From: Capsulimonas corticalis
GTDB lineage: Bacteria > Armatimonadota > Armatimonadia > Armatimonadales > Capsulimonadaceae
Assembly: GCF_003574315.2 (NCBI RefSeq)
Contig: NZ_AP025739.1
Location: 7,581,052-7,645,051 of the forward strand
Reading direction: 5' to 3'
Length of the DNA stretch: 64,000 nucleotides
Under the pieces are notes generated by a model. That model did no database searches. It was not told where the DNA came from and was given only the letters and a program-made list of their open reading frames with translations. Below, one piece after another: positions 8,734-18,329 of the stretch. A program made the translations under genes and the position numbers. Each line of letters opens with the position of its first letter. Position 1 is the first letter of the stretch.

Positions 8734-11520
8734 TCACCTCGGCGCGCGCACGATCACCTCCACGCCTTCCGGCGCCTTGACTCTGATAACAAACGGAGCG
8801 CCGTTTGGGTTCTCCCATTGGACATGAATATCGCCAAACGGCGTCGGGACGCTGCCTCGGCACCAGGTCAGATCGGCGGGGTGCGGTTCGACCACAACGG
8901 AACGATAGCCTGGTGAAAGCGGGCGCACGCCGAGAACATAGGTGGACAGGAAGTAGGTGGGCGCGGCCGACCAGCCGTGGCAATGACTGCGGGTGAGGCG
9001 GCCGGTGCGGCCGGACCACATTTCCCAGAAGGTCGTCGCGCCCATGTCGATCATAAATCCCCAGTCGCGGCGGATGGTGTCGACGAAATCCTGCTCGCGC
9101 GCTTCCTGCTGGAATGACTCCAGCAGGAAGAATTCAAAGAACGGACTGCCGGCGCGGACGAAACCTTCGGGCGGCGCGTGGATGATTTCGCGGCAGCGTT
9201 CGCCGCGCCCGCCGGACGCGACGCCGGACATGAGGGCGACGGTTTGTGTCTGCTGGCTGTAGACTTTGCTGTGGGCGCCGTCCCGCAGGCAGTCCGTGTA
9301 GGCGGCGCGCTCGTCGTTCCAGAGGTGAGCATTCACGGCGTCGCTGAGGCTGTCCGCCATCTTGCGCCATACCGCGGCCCGCCCCGCGCCGCCCAGCCAT
9401 TCGGACAGCTCGGCGGCGTCGCGCAGCGCGAGCACGGCCATGCAGTTCTGATGAGTCACGACGCCGATATTGGGCGTGTCCATCTCCGCCCAGTCGAAGA
9501 GGTTCCAGGAGTGGATATCGAACAGGCCATCGGCGTTAATGTACTGTAAAATGCCCTCAATATTGCGCGCCGCGAACTTCAAAAGACGCGCCGCGCCGTC
9601 CCGATCGCCGGTAAACAGCAGGTACTCGCGGCAGGAGCGCATCCAGAGGAAGCTCCAGGTGGGGATGATGTTCCGCCAGGCGCTGGGGACCTGCGCCTCG
9701 GTCAGCGGCGAGCGATCCAGGCTCTGTCCGACCTGCTCCAAACAGCGATACCAGAGGCGTGGATCGCCGTTGACGACCCAATCGACCAGCGCCTCATTGC
9801 GCGCGTCGCCGACCCAGTGGACCTGTTCGTAGCTCGGACAATCGGTGTAGGTATCCTCGGCGCAGGCGCGCAGAGTGTCCGCGCCGACCTGCCAGATCCG
9901 ATCCAATTTGGCGTCCGACGACGCGAATGTCCCGCGCCGGCTCTGCGGATAGCTGCTGTAGATCGTCTGAAACCCCTTGATGCGCAGTGGCGAGGTTAGA
10001 TTGCGCAGGATCAGATAGGTGTATTGAAAGCCGCGCCGCAGAAGCGTCCGATACGACTGCCGTCCCGCGCGGCAGATGTACCGAAAGCTGTTGTTCATCG
10101 TCTCGGCGAAGTTATATAATCCGTCCGGCTGGATGAACTCGAAGTTGTGCGTGTCGAGAATAGTTCCCTCGGCCGCAATGACTTCAAACTGATGCGCGCC
10201 GACGATCTCGCGGCCGAAGTCGAGCAGAATACGGATATCGCGGCCTTCGGGATCGGGCTGGATCGTCGTCCACTCGCTCCCCGACAGCAGGCCGTCCCGA
10301 TGCTCGGTCCGAACTTCGCCGGCGCACACCTTGTCCGTATACGCCTGCACGAAGACGTTTACGCTGGGCAGGTGTTCGGGGCGCACTTCCTGGAAGTATG
10401 GCCGGTCCGTCAAACTCGCGACCTGCCCCATCTCCCAAACGCGCTCCCCTTCCTCGCACGTCGCTTCTTCAACCAGCGGCTCCGCGGAGATGATGCTGAG
10501 ATCCATGAAGGTCTCGGACTTACGGCGGTCGGCGGCGGTCAGGCCGAAGGGGCCGACGACGGCCCATGGCGCGCCGCCGGCGTCGCCGCGCGCGCAGAAG
10601 CGCAGGCCCGCCGGCCCGTCGAAGCAGATCACATATTCCTGAATGTGGCTCGCGTGATGGAAGGACGTCAAGAGGTCGTTCCAGCCCGCCTTGAGGTTCG
10701 CGCGCCCGTCAGTGACCAGAACGCCGTTGACCTTGACCGGGCCGAACGCAAAGTGCGAAGGCGTCAGCGCGACGCCGCAGTCCTCGGGCGCCCAGATCTG
10801 AGTCGCCGCGAGAACATGGGCGTTGACGTGATTGGACGTGATGTCGCCGGGAACGAGATAGGGCTTGACGTGGATCGTTGCCCGGTGCGGGATCGACTGG
10901 ACGGTCTCCAGGCTGACGATCCGCTGCGGCAGGACTGGTTCTTCGGTCAGGAAGGGAATGGCGCGATCTTGGAAGTTCTGATGCGGTCCCGCGAGCGCTC
11001 CGCGCAAGGAAATGGCGCGGGGCCAATCGCGATCGTCGTAATCGGCCGCCGTCCAATCGTCGCTGAGCCGAGCGTCGTACTGCTCCTCAAAGCCCTGCTG
11101 AACGCTGATGCGGGGGGCGGCGCTGACGAACGCGCGGTCGGGGCTCGCGCGCCAGGCGGTGTCGGAGACAATCGTCTCACCGTCCAGCTCCAGCTGGGCA
11201 AGCAGCCCCGGCGGGGACGGGAGATATTGAAAATTGCCTTCCCCATAGTGCTGGACGCGCACGGCGAGGGTGTTGTCGCCCGCCCGGAGATAAGGGGTCA
11301 GATCGTAGGAATCGTACCGCCAGTAGCCGGGCCAGGCGCGCACCGGCCCCTGCCCCACCCGCTCGCCGTTCACAAATAAGACATAACGGGCGTCGGCCGT
11401 CAGAAACAGCGCCGCCGCGCCGCCCTGATAAGCGAAGGTTCGCCGGAAGCGAACAAAGGCGTTTCGTTTCGGGAGCGCCTCGCCGGACCAGATCCAATCC
11501 CCTTGCCATCGAATCGCCAT
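8734..11520 (-). CDS. GH78-type alpha-L-rhamnosidase
   Basis: A 928-residue GH78-family hydrolase that would release terminal alpha-L-rhamnose from plant pectins, flavonoids or exopolysaccharide. The N-terminal beta-sandwich domains (AALFLTADARYVLFVNGERVG; YDLTPYLRAGDNTLAVRV) are followed by the (alpha/alpha)6 barrel from residue ~520. The family hallmark around DCPSYEQVHWVGDARNEA carries the acidic catalytic residues, and GATTFWEMWSG, SHCHGWSAAPTYFL and a C-terminal beta domain complete it. No signal peptide is evident. GGGAGC precedes ATG 11520. A small perfect hairpin upstream separates it from the SGNH gene. Confidence 0.87.
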   Translation of the reverse strand: MAIRWQGDWIWSGEALPKRNAFVRFRRTFAYQGGAAALFLTADARYVLFVNGERVGQGPVRAWPGYWRYDSYDLTPYLRAGDNTLAVRVQHYGEGNFQYLPSPPGLLAQLELDGETIVSDTAWRASPDRAFVSAAPRISVQQGFEEQYDARLSDDWTAADYDDRDWPRAISLRGALAGPHQNFQDRAIPFLTEEPVLPQRIVSLETVQSIPHRATIHVKPYLVPGDITSNHVNAHVLAATQIWAPEDCGVALTPSHFAFGPVKVNGVLVTDGRANLKAGWNDLLTSFHHASHIQEYVICFDGPAGLRFCARGDAGGAPWAVVGPFGLTAADRRKSETFMDLSIISAEPLVEEATCEEGERVWEMGQVASLTDRPYFQEVRPEHLPSVNVFVQAYTDKVCAGEVRTEHRDGLLSGSEWTTIQPDPEGRDIRILLDFGREIVGAHQFEVIAAEGTILDTHNFEFIQPDGLYNFAETMNNSFRYICRAGRQSYRTLLRRGFQYTYLILRNLTSPLRIKGFQTIYSSYPQSRRGTFASSDAKLDRIWQVGADTLRACAEDTYTDCPSYEQVHWVGDARNEALVDWVVNGDPRLWYRCLEQVGQSLDRSPLTEAQVPSAWRNIIPTWSFLWMRSCREYLLFTGDRDGAARLLKFAARNIEGILQYINADGLFDIHSWNLFDWAEMDTPNIGVVTHQNCMAVLALRDAAELSEWLGGAGRAAVWRKMADSLSDAVNAHLWNDERAAYTDCLRDGAHSKVYSQQTQTVALMSGVASGGRGERCREIIHAPPEGFVRAGSPFFEFFLLESFQQEAREQDFVDTIRRDWGFMIDMGATTFWEMWSGRTGRLTRSHCHGWSAAPTYFLSTYVLGVRPLSPGYRSVVVEPHPADLTWCRGSVPTPFGDIHVQWENPNGAPFVIRVKAPEGVEVIVRAPR

Positions 11521-11587
11521 GATCGCTTGCTCCCGAAGATTCTGTTAGCTCTGAGGAATTATAGCACACTCCATCCAAAAGCAAACC

Positions 11588-11618
11588 AAAAACGGCCGCG
11601 CAGTATGCGCGGCCGTTT
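11588..11618 (-). terminator. Hairpin terminator after the SGNH hydrolase gene
   Basis: Arms 11590-11602 and 11606-11618 (AAACGGCCGCGCA) pair perfectly around a GTA loop. On the minus strand the stem is followed by a T-rich run, fitting an intrinsic terminator 30 bp after the stop codon at 11649. Confidence 0.8.
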
Positions 11619-11648
11619 CGGGAGATTGACGACAGATTTGAGACAATA

Positions 11649-13697
11649 TTAGAAATAGAGGGTGAAGCCCGCCGTCCCCGCCGGCGGCTCCTGCCCTGTA
11701 ACCGCCTTGTAGACCGCGCCCGCGATCAGCCGGGCGCCGGCGGCGTTGGGATGCACGTTGTCCGGGATGAGATCGTCGTGGCCGCTGAGCGCCGCGTGGA
11801 TATCCACCTCCGTCGCGGCCTCCCGCGCGGCGATGGCGTCGATCATCGGGATCTCTTCCTGGACGCCCGCTTCGTTGATGCCGTAGTTTCCGGTTTTCGG
11901 GACGGGAACGGGGCGGCATAGGAAGATCTTCGGCTTGGTCGGAAGGGCGGCGAACAGGCGCACCATCTCCGTATAGTTCGCGGAATACTCGTCCTTGTAC
12001 TTCCAGTTCTGCGACTTGGTGTCGTTGGTCCCGAGCATGATCACGACGATGTTCGGCTGGGAATCCATCGCCGCCTTGTAGGCGCCCTGATTCCAATAGG
12101 GCGAATCGCCCTTTTTCAGCATCGTCGTTCCGCTGACGCCGAAGTTATAGACCCGGTAGCGGTCTCCCAGCATCCGGCCAAGAACGGCGGGATAGCTGTT
12201 GACGGCGGGGTTATCGATATTCGCGCCCCAGGTGATGCTGTCGCCGACACAGGCGACGCGGATCGGCTGGCGCATCGCGTCGATCTGCGGCGTCAGCGCC
12301 TGCGCCGCCGTTTCAGCGGCGTCGACGCTGTCGGCGCGCACGGTCTCGCCGCGCGTGTATCCAACGTAAGCGAGCCATCCGGCGGAGCGCCTCTCGCGCT
12401 GGCGCCGGACCAGGTCGTAGAGCGGATCCGCCTCCATCGCCTGGACGTCCGAAGCCAGGGCGGAGTGGGTCATATCCATTTTGACCGGGACGCCCAGGGC
12501 GGTCAGAACCACGTTCGCCATGGCGAGATGCCCGGCGGCGTCGGGATGGATGCCGTCGGCGGTGTCCCGAAAGTTTGGATCGGAAATGCGCTCGTTCTTT
12601 CGGTATTCCGCCAGCGGCGTATGCAGATCGATCACCCGCATGCCCGGCTCGTGCAGCCCCATCTCCCAGGCGGCGTACTGAGCGAGCACGTCGTCATAAC
12701 CTTCGTAGGGATCCGAAAAGCTGAAGTCGGCGGCGTCGGCCTTCTCCAGATTGCCGGCGACCTTCGCGTCAAACGGCGGGGGAGTGAGCAGAACCAGCTG
12801 CGCGCCGGACGCGCGCACGGCGTCGATCAGCGTCCGCACGCCCTTTTGGAAGGCGGCGAAGCGTTCGGGGCTTTGCGGATGATAAATCCCGTCGTTCATG
12901 CCGTAGCACGCCACCACGACCGAAGGCTTGACCTTGTCCAGCGCGCGCTTCAGGCGCTCATGGATGTCCGGACGCGGGAACGGGTGGCGCTTCTCCGTCA
13001 GTCCCGACGTCGTCTCACTCGCCAGACCAATGCTCACGATATCGAACGTCTGCCTTGGGTAGCGCTTCTCCAGAGCGTACTGAATGTCCGTGACATACTT
13101 GCCGTCCTGGGTGATGCTGTCCCCGAGCCAGAGCACGCGCTTACCGGCCAGGGTCAGCGGCGAAAGCGCCGCCGCGTCCGCCGGGGCGCTCAGCTTCTTT
13201 TGTTTGGCGAGCCGAAGCGTCAGAGATCGCACATTCATGATATATGGGTGAGGCGCCTTCGACGCCGTCATCACGACATCCACGTCGCCCGCTCGGGCGA
13301 TCTGCACGTCGCCGGCGGTGACGGTCTGGTAGGTCGTCCAGTCCCCCGTCGCCGGCGGCGTCGTTTCCACGGATTGATCGCCGACACTGATGCGCAAAGC
13401 CGCGCCGTCATTTCCGGTCGGCTGCGCGTACTCCAGCTCCACATGGTAGACGCCGGGCTTGGGAATCTGCGCCGTCCAGCGGATCAACGCATGCGGATCG
13501 GTCCAGCCGCCGATATCGTCGCCGCCCGCCTTGCGCTCCACAAACGCCCCGCCTCCCGTCTCCAGCGTCGCGCTGTCCAGGATCTGCGCGGCGCCGGCCG
13601 GAAGCGCGACCGTCGTAGGCTTCGCCGCGCCGGCCAGCGCGGCAAACATTGGGGCCGCCAGCGCGGCGGCGAGGATCATCGTTGATTTGATTGCCAT
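11649..13697 (-). CDS. Secreted two-headed SGNH/GDSL hydrolase with N-terminal carbohydrate-binding-like domain
   Basis: A 682-residue secreted esterase. A signal peptide (MILAAALAAPMFAALAGAA) is followed at residues ~35-165 by a beta-sandwich resembling CBM35/CBM6 (WTAQIPKPGVYHVELEYAQP). Two complete SGNH domains follow. The first has LWLGDSITQ (~residue 192), GMNDG and DGIHPDAAGH. The second has ACVGDSITWG (~residue 484), GTNDT and DNVHPNAAGA. Each therefore has Ser, Gly, Asn and the Asp-His pair. Such enzymes often remove acetyl groups from plant polysaccharides. It starts 64 bp after the GH38 mannosidase gene on the same strand and is probably co-transcribed. Two active heads in one chain are unusual. 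Confidence 0.86.
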   Translation of the reverse strand: MAIKSTMILAAALAAPMFAALAGAAKPTTVALPAGAAQILDSATLETGGGAFVERKAGGDDIGGWTDPHALIRWTAQIPKPGVYHVELEYAQPTGNDGAALRISVGDQSVETTPPATGDWTTYQTVTAGDVQIARAGDVDVVMTASKAPHPYIMNVRSLTLRLAKQKKLSAPADAAALSPLTLAGKRVLWLGDSITQDGKYVTDIQYALEKRYPRQTFDIVSIGLASETTSGLTEKRHPFPRPDIHERLKRALDKVKPSVVVACYGMNDGIYHPQSPERFAAFQKGVRTLIDAVRASGAQLVLLTPPPFDAKVAGNLEKADAADFSFSDPYEGYDDVLAQYAAWEMGLHEPGMRVIDLHTPLAEYRKNERISDPNFRDTADGIHPDAAGHLAMANVVLTALGVPVKMDMTHSALASDVQAMEADPLYDLVRRQRERRSAGWLAYVGYTRGETVRADSVDAAETAAQALTPQIDAMRQPIRVACVGDSITWGANIDNPAVNSYPAVLGRMLGDRYRVYNFGVSGTTMLKKGDSPYWNQGAYKAAMDSQPNIVVIMLGTNDTKSQNWKYKDEYSANYTEMVRLFAALPTKPKIFLCRPVPVPKTGNYGINEAGVQEEIPMIDAIAAREAATEVDIHAALSGHDDLIPDNVHPNAAGARLIAGAVYKAVTGQEPPAGTAGFTLYF

Positions 13698-13761
13698 AGT
13701 GTCTCGATTTTATCTCATAGATGCGAAAAATCGTCGATTACGAACGCAAGACGATCGGCAT

Positions 13762-16700
13762 TCAGACAGTCACCTTCAGCGTTTTAATTTCAAACGCCTT
13801 CAAGTACAGCGAAACGCCGCCCTCCGACACTTCCAGCGCGGTTGGATCTTCCTCCAGCAAGTTGGTCTCGCTGACGGAGGTCACGGGAACGCCGAACTTC
13901 ACCACGGCGTGCGTTCCCGTGCGTCCGGCTTCGTAGAGGCGCAGGATGAAGCCGCCGCCGTCTTCGGCCCACTTCACGGACTCGATGATGACGTTCTGGG
14001 CGTCCACGCTCGCCAGGCTGAACGACGCGCCCGCCTGGGACGAGAGCGTGGCGGATGGCGGGAGGTTGAACTCATACGCGGGGCGCACAACGTTTTCGAT
14101 GCTGAAGCCGCCGGCGTGCGGCAGCAGGGCGTAGGCGAAGCGGTGGCGGCCTTCGTCGCCGCGCGGATCGGGGTGGCGGCCGGACTTGATCAGGCTGAGG
14201 CGATATTCGCCGTCCTTGATCGTGCAGGCGTACTTGCAGTCGTTCAGGAAGGTGACGCCGAAGCCGTTCTCGCTGATGTCGGTCCACTTGTGCGCGCAGA
14301 CGTCGAACTGGGCGCGGTCCCAGGTGGTGTTGTCGTGAGCGCTGCGGGTCACGTGGCCGAACTGGATCTCATGGCGCGCGGTGTCCGCATGGATATCCAG
14401 CGCGAAGCCGACCTTCAGGAACTGATACTTCTCTTTCCAGTCGACGGCGGTGTCGAAGTCCACGCGCGCGGTCGTCGCATGGAAGACGATATCCTGGGTC
14501 AACCAGGATTGTCCGCCGATCTGGTGCTTCTGACGGATGCGCAATTGCAGCGGGCCTTCGGCGATCACCGCGCGCTCCACCAGATCGGTCTGCGGCGCGA
14601 GCTTGAGCCGCTGATCGCGGTCGATGTCCCAGTTATCCCAGGCCTGCGGCACATCCTCGCCCATTAAGAAGGCGTTGAATGCGCCGCCCTTCGTGACCAG
14701 TTCACGCCGAGACGCCACGTCATAGAACGAAACGATCCGGCCGTAGTCGTCAAATCGTACTTTGGCGAACGGCGTCTCCACGGCGTCCTCGGTGACGACA
14801 AACGGCGCGCTGGCCGGAGGCGCGGCCAGCGGCGCGAGCGATGCGACCTGGTAGCCAAGACTCGGCAGATGCAGACCGGTCACCGCGAGCTTCGACACAC
14901 CGTCGAGGTCCTCGAACTCCTGCCCGACCAGTCCCTCCACGTCAGGCTGCGCGCCTGTGGGAAGGCCCGTCAGCTCGATCTCGCCGCCGCGCTCCCAGCT
15001 CAGGCTATTTGTCAGGAGAACTCCGTCTCCCGTACCCTGCGCCAGCGTCTCCAAAGCGCGCCGTCCCAGCGCCTGCGTCTCGGTCAGACATTCGGCGAAC
15101 AAGGTGATCGCTTCGTCGTTGACGCGGGCGATCGACGATCCGGGCAGGATATCGTGGAACTGGTTAAGCAGGACTTTCTTCCACTGGGCGAGCAGTTCAG
15201 ACGCCGGATAGGCCGCGCCGTACTTCAATGCGGCGATCGTGGCGGCAAGCTCGGCGTCGCGCAGGGCGAACTCGCACTTGCGGTTGCCGCGCTTGATCGG
15301 GGCGATCGATGTCAGAGTGCCGCGATGCAGCTCTAAGTAGAGCTCGCCGGTCCAGGTCGGCAGGTTGGAGATTTCATCGCGCACGCCGGTCATGAACTCG
15401 CTGATCGATTGATACTCGGCGCGCGGACTGCCTTCCAGATCTTGAGAAAGACGCCCCATCTCGATCATCTCGGCCATCGGGCCGCCGCCGCCGTCGCCGT
15501 AGCCAAAGGTCAGAAGCCGCCGGTCCTGGACGTCATTGTGCTGCACTTCCTTCCAGGCGCGGATCAGCGTCTCTGGATCGGGCCAGCAGTGGATCAAGTT
15601 AAAGTGGGAAAGGACGGAGCTGCCGTCCATGCCCTTCCAGACAAAGGTGTCGTAGGGGAAATGGTTGGTGTCGTTCCAGCCGAGCTTCGTGGTGCAGAAG
15701 AACTCGACGCCGCTGCCGCGCAGGATCTGCGGGAGGGCGGCGGAGTAGCCGAAGACATCGGGCTGCCAGAGCGTGTCGGAGGTGACGCCGAACATCTCGC
15801 GCGTCGCCCGCTGCCCGACGAGGCACTGGCGCACGAACGATTCCCCCGACGGAATGTTGCAGTCGGGCTCGATCCACATCGCGCCGTTGATCTCCCAGCG
15901 CCCCTCCTTCACGCGCTGCTGGATGCGTGAGAAGATCTCGGGATACAGCTCGCGGACCACATCGGCGTGATAGGCGGCGCTCGATGTAAATTTAAAGTCG
16001 GGGTACTGATCCATCAAACTCAGGATCGAGGAGAAGGTGCGCGCGAGCTTGCGGTGCGTCTCGGCGATCGGCCAGAGCCAGGCGGTGTCGATGTGCGAGT
16101 GGCCGATGATGCCGAACTTCGGCGTGGTCGGCCCGTTCTTCATCTCCAGCAACGGGCGCATCACGCGGCGCGCTTCGGCGAGGCCGGCGCGCCAGACATC
16201 TTCCTCCACCACTTCCGGCTTGGCGTAGACGGCGGTGAAGACCTGCTGCATCGCCGCCAGGATCTTCCCTCGGCGCAGGCTGCTCTCGTCCAGCGCTTCG
16301 GAAAGCTGACGCAATGCGCGCAGCTCGAAGAGAAACGCGCTGACATCGGCGCGCTCGGTCACCAGCTCGACCTTGTCGAACGTGCGCGCGCCCTTGCCGA
16401 TCGCGATGCCGCTGTCCTGCGGCGCGCCTCCCGCCACCACCAGGGGTTCATCAAAGGGCTGTGTTCCGGGGAACGTATGCCCCGAATAGGCTTCCAAGTG
16501 GATCTCGTGGACGGCGCCGCCAACCGCCTGAAGCGCGAGAAGGCGCACGGGATGGTTGACGTCGAAAACGCCCCGGTGCGTCCCGTCGATCAGCAGCATG
16601 CACTCACCCGCGCCCGTCGCCGCGCGCAGAAAGACGGGCTGACCGTCCAGCGCGATCGGGACCTCAACATTTCCCCTCAGCCACGCCGTCATCCAGCTAT

Positions 16701-16887
16701 CGCCCCAGCGATCTCCGGCGGTCACCTTGCGCCACTCCAAACCGGCCTTCGCCGGCGGAACGCCGCGGTAATGCTCCAGCGTCTCCGCCAGCTCCATCTC
16801 CAGAGGAGCCACGACGGAGTAGCGCAGGGCGGCGTATGTTGTTTCGAGAATCGCGATCTTCTTAGGGATCTTTGCATCCAAAAGCAT
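13762..16887 (-). CDS. GH38 alpha-mannosidase
   Basis: A 1041-residue GH38 enzyme. The metal-binding N-terminal motif GHSHIDTAWLWPIAE lies at residue ~261. The nucleophile aspartate is in LWQPDVFGYSAALPQILR (~376), followed by family segments such as FCTTKLGWNDTNHFPYDTF. The middle three-helix region and the large C-terminal beta-sandwich region are full length. It retains exo-acting hydrolysis of alpha-mannosides as the likely role. There is no signal peptide, suggesting cytoplasmic processing of imported oligosaccharides. It may share a transcript with the downstream SGNH esterase gene. The ribosome site before ATG 16887 is weak. Confidence 0.92.
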   Translation of the reverse strand: MLLDAKIPKKIAILETTYAALRYSVVAPLEMELAETLEHYRGVPPAKAGLEWRKVTAGDRWGDSWMTAWLRGNVEVPIALDGQPVFLRAATGAGECMLLIDGTHRGVFDVNHPVRLLALQAVGGAVHEIHLEAYSGHTFPGTQPFDEPLVVAGGAPQDSGIAIGKGARTFDKVELVTERADVSAFLFELRALRQLSEALDESSLRRGKILAAMQQVFTAVYAKPEVVEEDVWRAGLAEARRVMRPLLEMKNGPTTPKFGIIGHSHIDTAWLWPIAETHRKLARTFSSILSLMDQYPDFKFTSSAAYHADVVRELYPEIFSRIQQRVKEGRWEINGAMWIEPDCNIPSGESFVRQCLVGQRATREMFGVTSDTLWQPDVFGYSAALPQILRGSGVEFFCTTKLGWNDTNHFPYDTFVWKGMDGSSVLSHFNLIHCWPDPETLIRAWKEVQHNDVQDRRLLTFGYGDGGGGPMAEMIEMGRLSQDLEGSPRAEYQSISEFMTGVRDEISNLPTWTGELYLELHRGTLTSIAPIKRGNRKCEFALRDAELAATIAALKYGAAYPASELLAQWKKVLLNQFHDILPGSSIARVNDEAITLFAECLTETQALGRRALETLAQGTGDGVLLTNSLSWERGGEIELTGLPTGAQPDVEGLVGQEFEDLDGVSKLAVTGLHLPSLGYQVASLAPLAAPPASAPFVVTEDAVETPFAKVRFDDYGRIVSFYDVASRRELVTKGGAFNAFLMGEDVPQAWDNWDIDRDQRLKLAPQTDLVERAVIAEGPLQLRIRQKHQIGGQSWLTQDIVFHATTARVDFDTAVDWKEKYQFLKVGFALDIHADTARHEIQFGHVTRSAHDNTTWDRAQFDVCAHKWTDISENGFGVTFLNDCKYACTIKDGEYRLSLIKSGRHPDPRGDEGRHRFAYALLPHAGGFSIENVVRPAYEFNLPPSATLSSQAGASFSLASVDAQNVIIESVKWAEDGGGFILRLYEAGRTGTHAVVKFGVPVTSVSETNLLEEDPTALEVSEGGVSLYLKAFEIKTLKVTV

Positions 16888-17124
16888 GAGGGGTTAACTT
16901 TCTGACGCCAGCCGAGGGGCGCTCCGGGAATGGTCTTCCTCACCGGCGCGGCCTTTGCGCTGCGTGTGTGGTTCACTTAACTGGCTCTGATTTTACCCCG
17001 TACGTGGGTATAAACATGTATGCACGGTTCTTTCACACGAAAAACTATAGGGTATGAAGGTCAAGATTCGTCCAACAGACGGCCGTTTAGATCAAAATCA
17101 GCCGCTCGGAACCATGCTCATCAC

Positions 17125-17898
17125 ATGAGCACAGTAAAACGGCGCCTCACGGCCGGCCTCATCGTGTGTCTCTTTGCCCTAGTGGTTTTCGTATGGGACT
17201 GGAGTCAGGTTCACAATTTCCATGCGGGACCGACTCCGTTCGACCGCGCCGCGATCGATTGGATCCATCAGCGCCAGGCGCCGTGGCTGACGGATCTGTC
17301 GCTGGTTCTCGCGGGCGTCGGCTCGACGGGAATGATGATCGCGATCTCGATTTTGGGAGTCATCATCGGCGCGCGCCGGGCGCGGCTGCGGGATATGGCG
17401 TGGACGATGCCGATCGCGGCGAGCGGGGCCGGGATCCTTATTCTGACGGCGAAGGCGTGTTTTCACCGAGCGCGGCCGACCCTCTTCGTCCCCCTCATGC
17501 ACGCGACCGGGTATTCGTTTCCGTCGGGGCACTCGCTTTTCTCGATGTCCGTGTATGGGCTGCTGGGTTACTTCGCGGGGACGCTGACGCGCGATAAGAC
17601 GGATCGTCGATTGATCCATGCGACGACCATCGCCCTGATCGTGATGGTCGGCCTCTCGCGCGTCTATTTGGGCGTTCACTATCCGACGGATGTGATCGCG
17701 GGCTGGTCGGCGGGGCTGCCCTGGCTGGTTGTCTGCATCGTGATTCGGGAGGCGCTTGGGCGCCGCCTCCACAAACCCAGCGCTCAGGTGTTGGAAACGG
17801 GCCGGCGCTCGGCTTCTTCCTTGGGAAGAAAGCGCGCGAAGTCCTTGGGCTCGATGTCGTCCAGATCGCGGTCCGGGAAGAGACGCACGCCGGCGTGA
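17125..17898 (+). CDS. PAP2-family membrane phosphatase
   Basis: A phosphatidic acid or undecaprenyl-diphosphate phosphatase-like protein of 257 residues. The three family motifs are visible: KACFHRARP, YSFPSGHSLF and SRVYLGVHYPTDVIAGW. Five or six hydrophobic helices surround them. ATG 17125 (MSTVKRRLTAG) is chosen over the earlier ATG at 17020 because the hydrophobic N-terminus begins there. The last ~38 residues (Arg/Ser-rich) overlap the 3' end of the convergent YiiX-like gene by 115 bp, so this tail may be a recent extension. Next to a diacylglycerol kinase gene it suggests lipid phosphate turnover. Confidence 0.88.
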   Translation: MSTVKRRLTAGLIVCLFALVVFVWDWSQVHNFHAGPTPFDRAAIDWIHQRQAPWLTDLSLVLAGVGSTGMMIAISILGVIIGARRARLRDMAWTMPIAASGAGILILTAKACFHRARPTLFVPLMHATGYSFPSGHSLFSMSVYGLLGYFAGTLTRDKTDRRLIHATTIALIVMVGLSRVYLGVHYPTDVIAGWSAGLPWLVVCIVIREALGRRLHKPSAQVLETGRRSASSLGRKRAKSLGSMSSRSRSGKRRTPA

Positions 17899-18329
17899 TA
17901 AAACGCCGTAGCGGCCAATTCTCCGCACGAATATTTGCCCGACGGCACGATGTTGAGCTGGATCTTCACGAAGATATGCTCCAGCAGCACGTGGACCATG
18001 TTCCAGCGATCGAAGTTCGCGCCGATCTGAGTCTCCGCCCACGCCAGCGCCTCCGCGCCTTTGCCGTGCGGCGCGGGCGCGACCACATAGCCGCCCTTGC
18101 GATCCGCGAGACTGTTCCGGCCCACGCCCTTTGGACGAGCCTCCAGCACATGGCCGTCGCCCGCATAGATCCCCACATGATAGTACCGCGACAGCGTGAA
18201 CAGCTTGATCACATAGTCGAGCAGCCGGTGCGGCCGCACGAACAGCAGGAGATCGCCCGGCTTCGCCGGCGGCGGCGCGCTCGCGCCGGAAGCCGGATAT
18301 TGGATAAATAAGAGGGATGGAGTGCTCAT
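17784..18329 (-). CDS. YiiX-like permuted NlpC/P60 (papain-like) amidohydrolase
   Basis: A 181-residue permuted papain-like enzyme. PGDLLLFVRP starts the domain, the catalytic His is in YYHVGIYAGDGHVLEA, and the catalytic Cys is in KYSCGELAATAFYHAG. In the circularly permuted NlpC/P60 group (YiiX, LRAT-like) His precedes Cys, as here. Substrates of relatives are acyl-lipids or peptides. No signal peptide is visible. The ATG overlaps the stop of the lipid kinase gene by four bases (ATGA), so the two are translationally coupled, which favours a lipid-related substrate. The 3' end overlaps the PAP2 gene in antisense. Confidence 0.82.
   Translation of the reverse strand: MSTPSLLFIQYPASGASAPPPAKPGDLLLFVRPHRLLDYVIKLFTLSRYYHVGIYAGDGHVLEARPKGVGRNSLADRKGGYVVAPAPHGKGAEALAWAETQIGANFDRWNMVHVLLEHIFVKIQLNIVPSGKYSCGELAATAFYHAGVRLFPDRDLDDIEPKDFARFLPKEEAERRPVSNT

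Noticed and set aside
10147..11379. 410-codon open frame antisense to the GH78 gene
   Set aside because: No start signal and no domain; GH78 signatures cover the same DNA.
12465..13685. 406-codon open frame antisense to the SGNH hydrolase gene
   Set aside because: Composition is that of a reverse-frame shadow; the SGNH motifs on the other strand are unambiguous.
17020..17124. N-terminal extension of the PAP2 phosphatase
   Set aside because: The extra 35 residues are basic and polar with no family match; ATG 17125 begins the conserved hydrophobic N-terminus.
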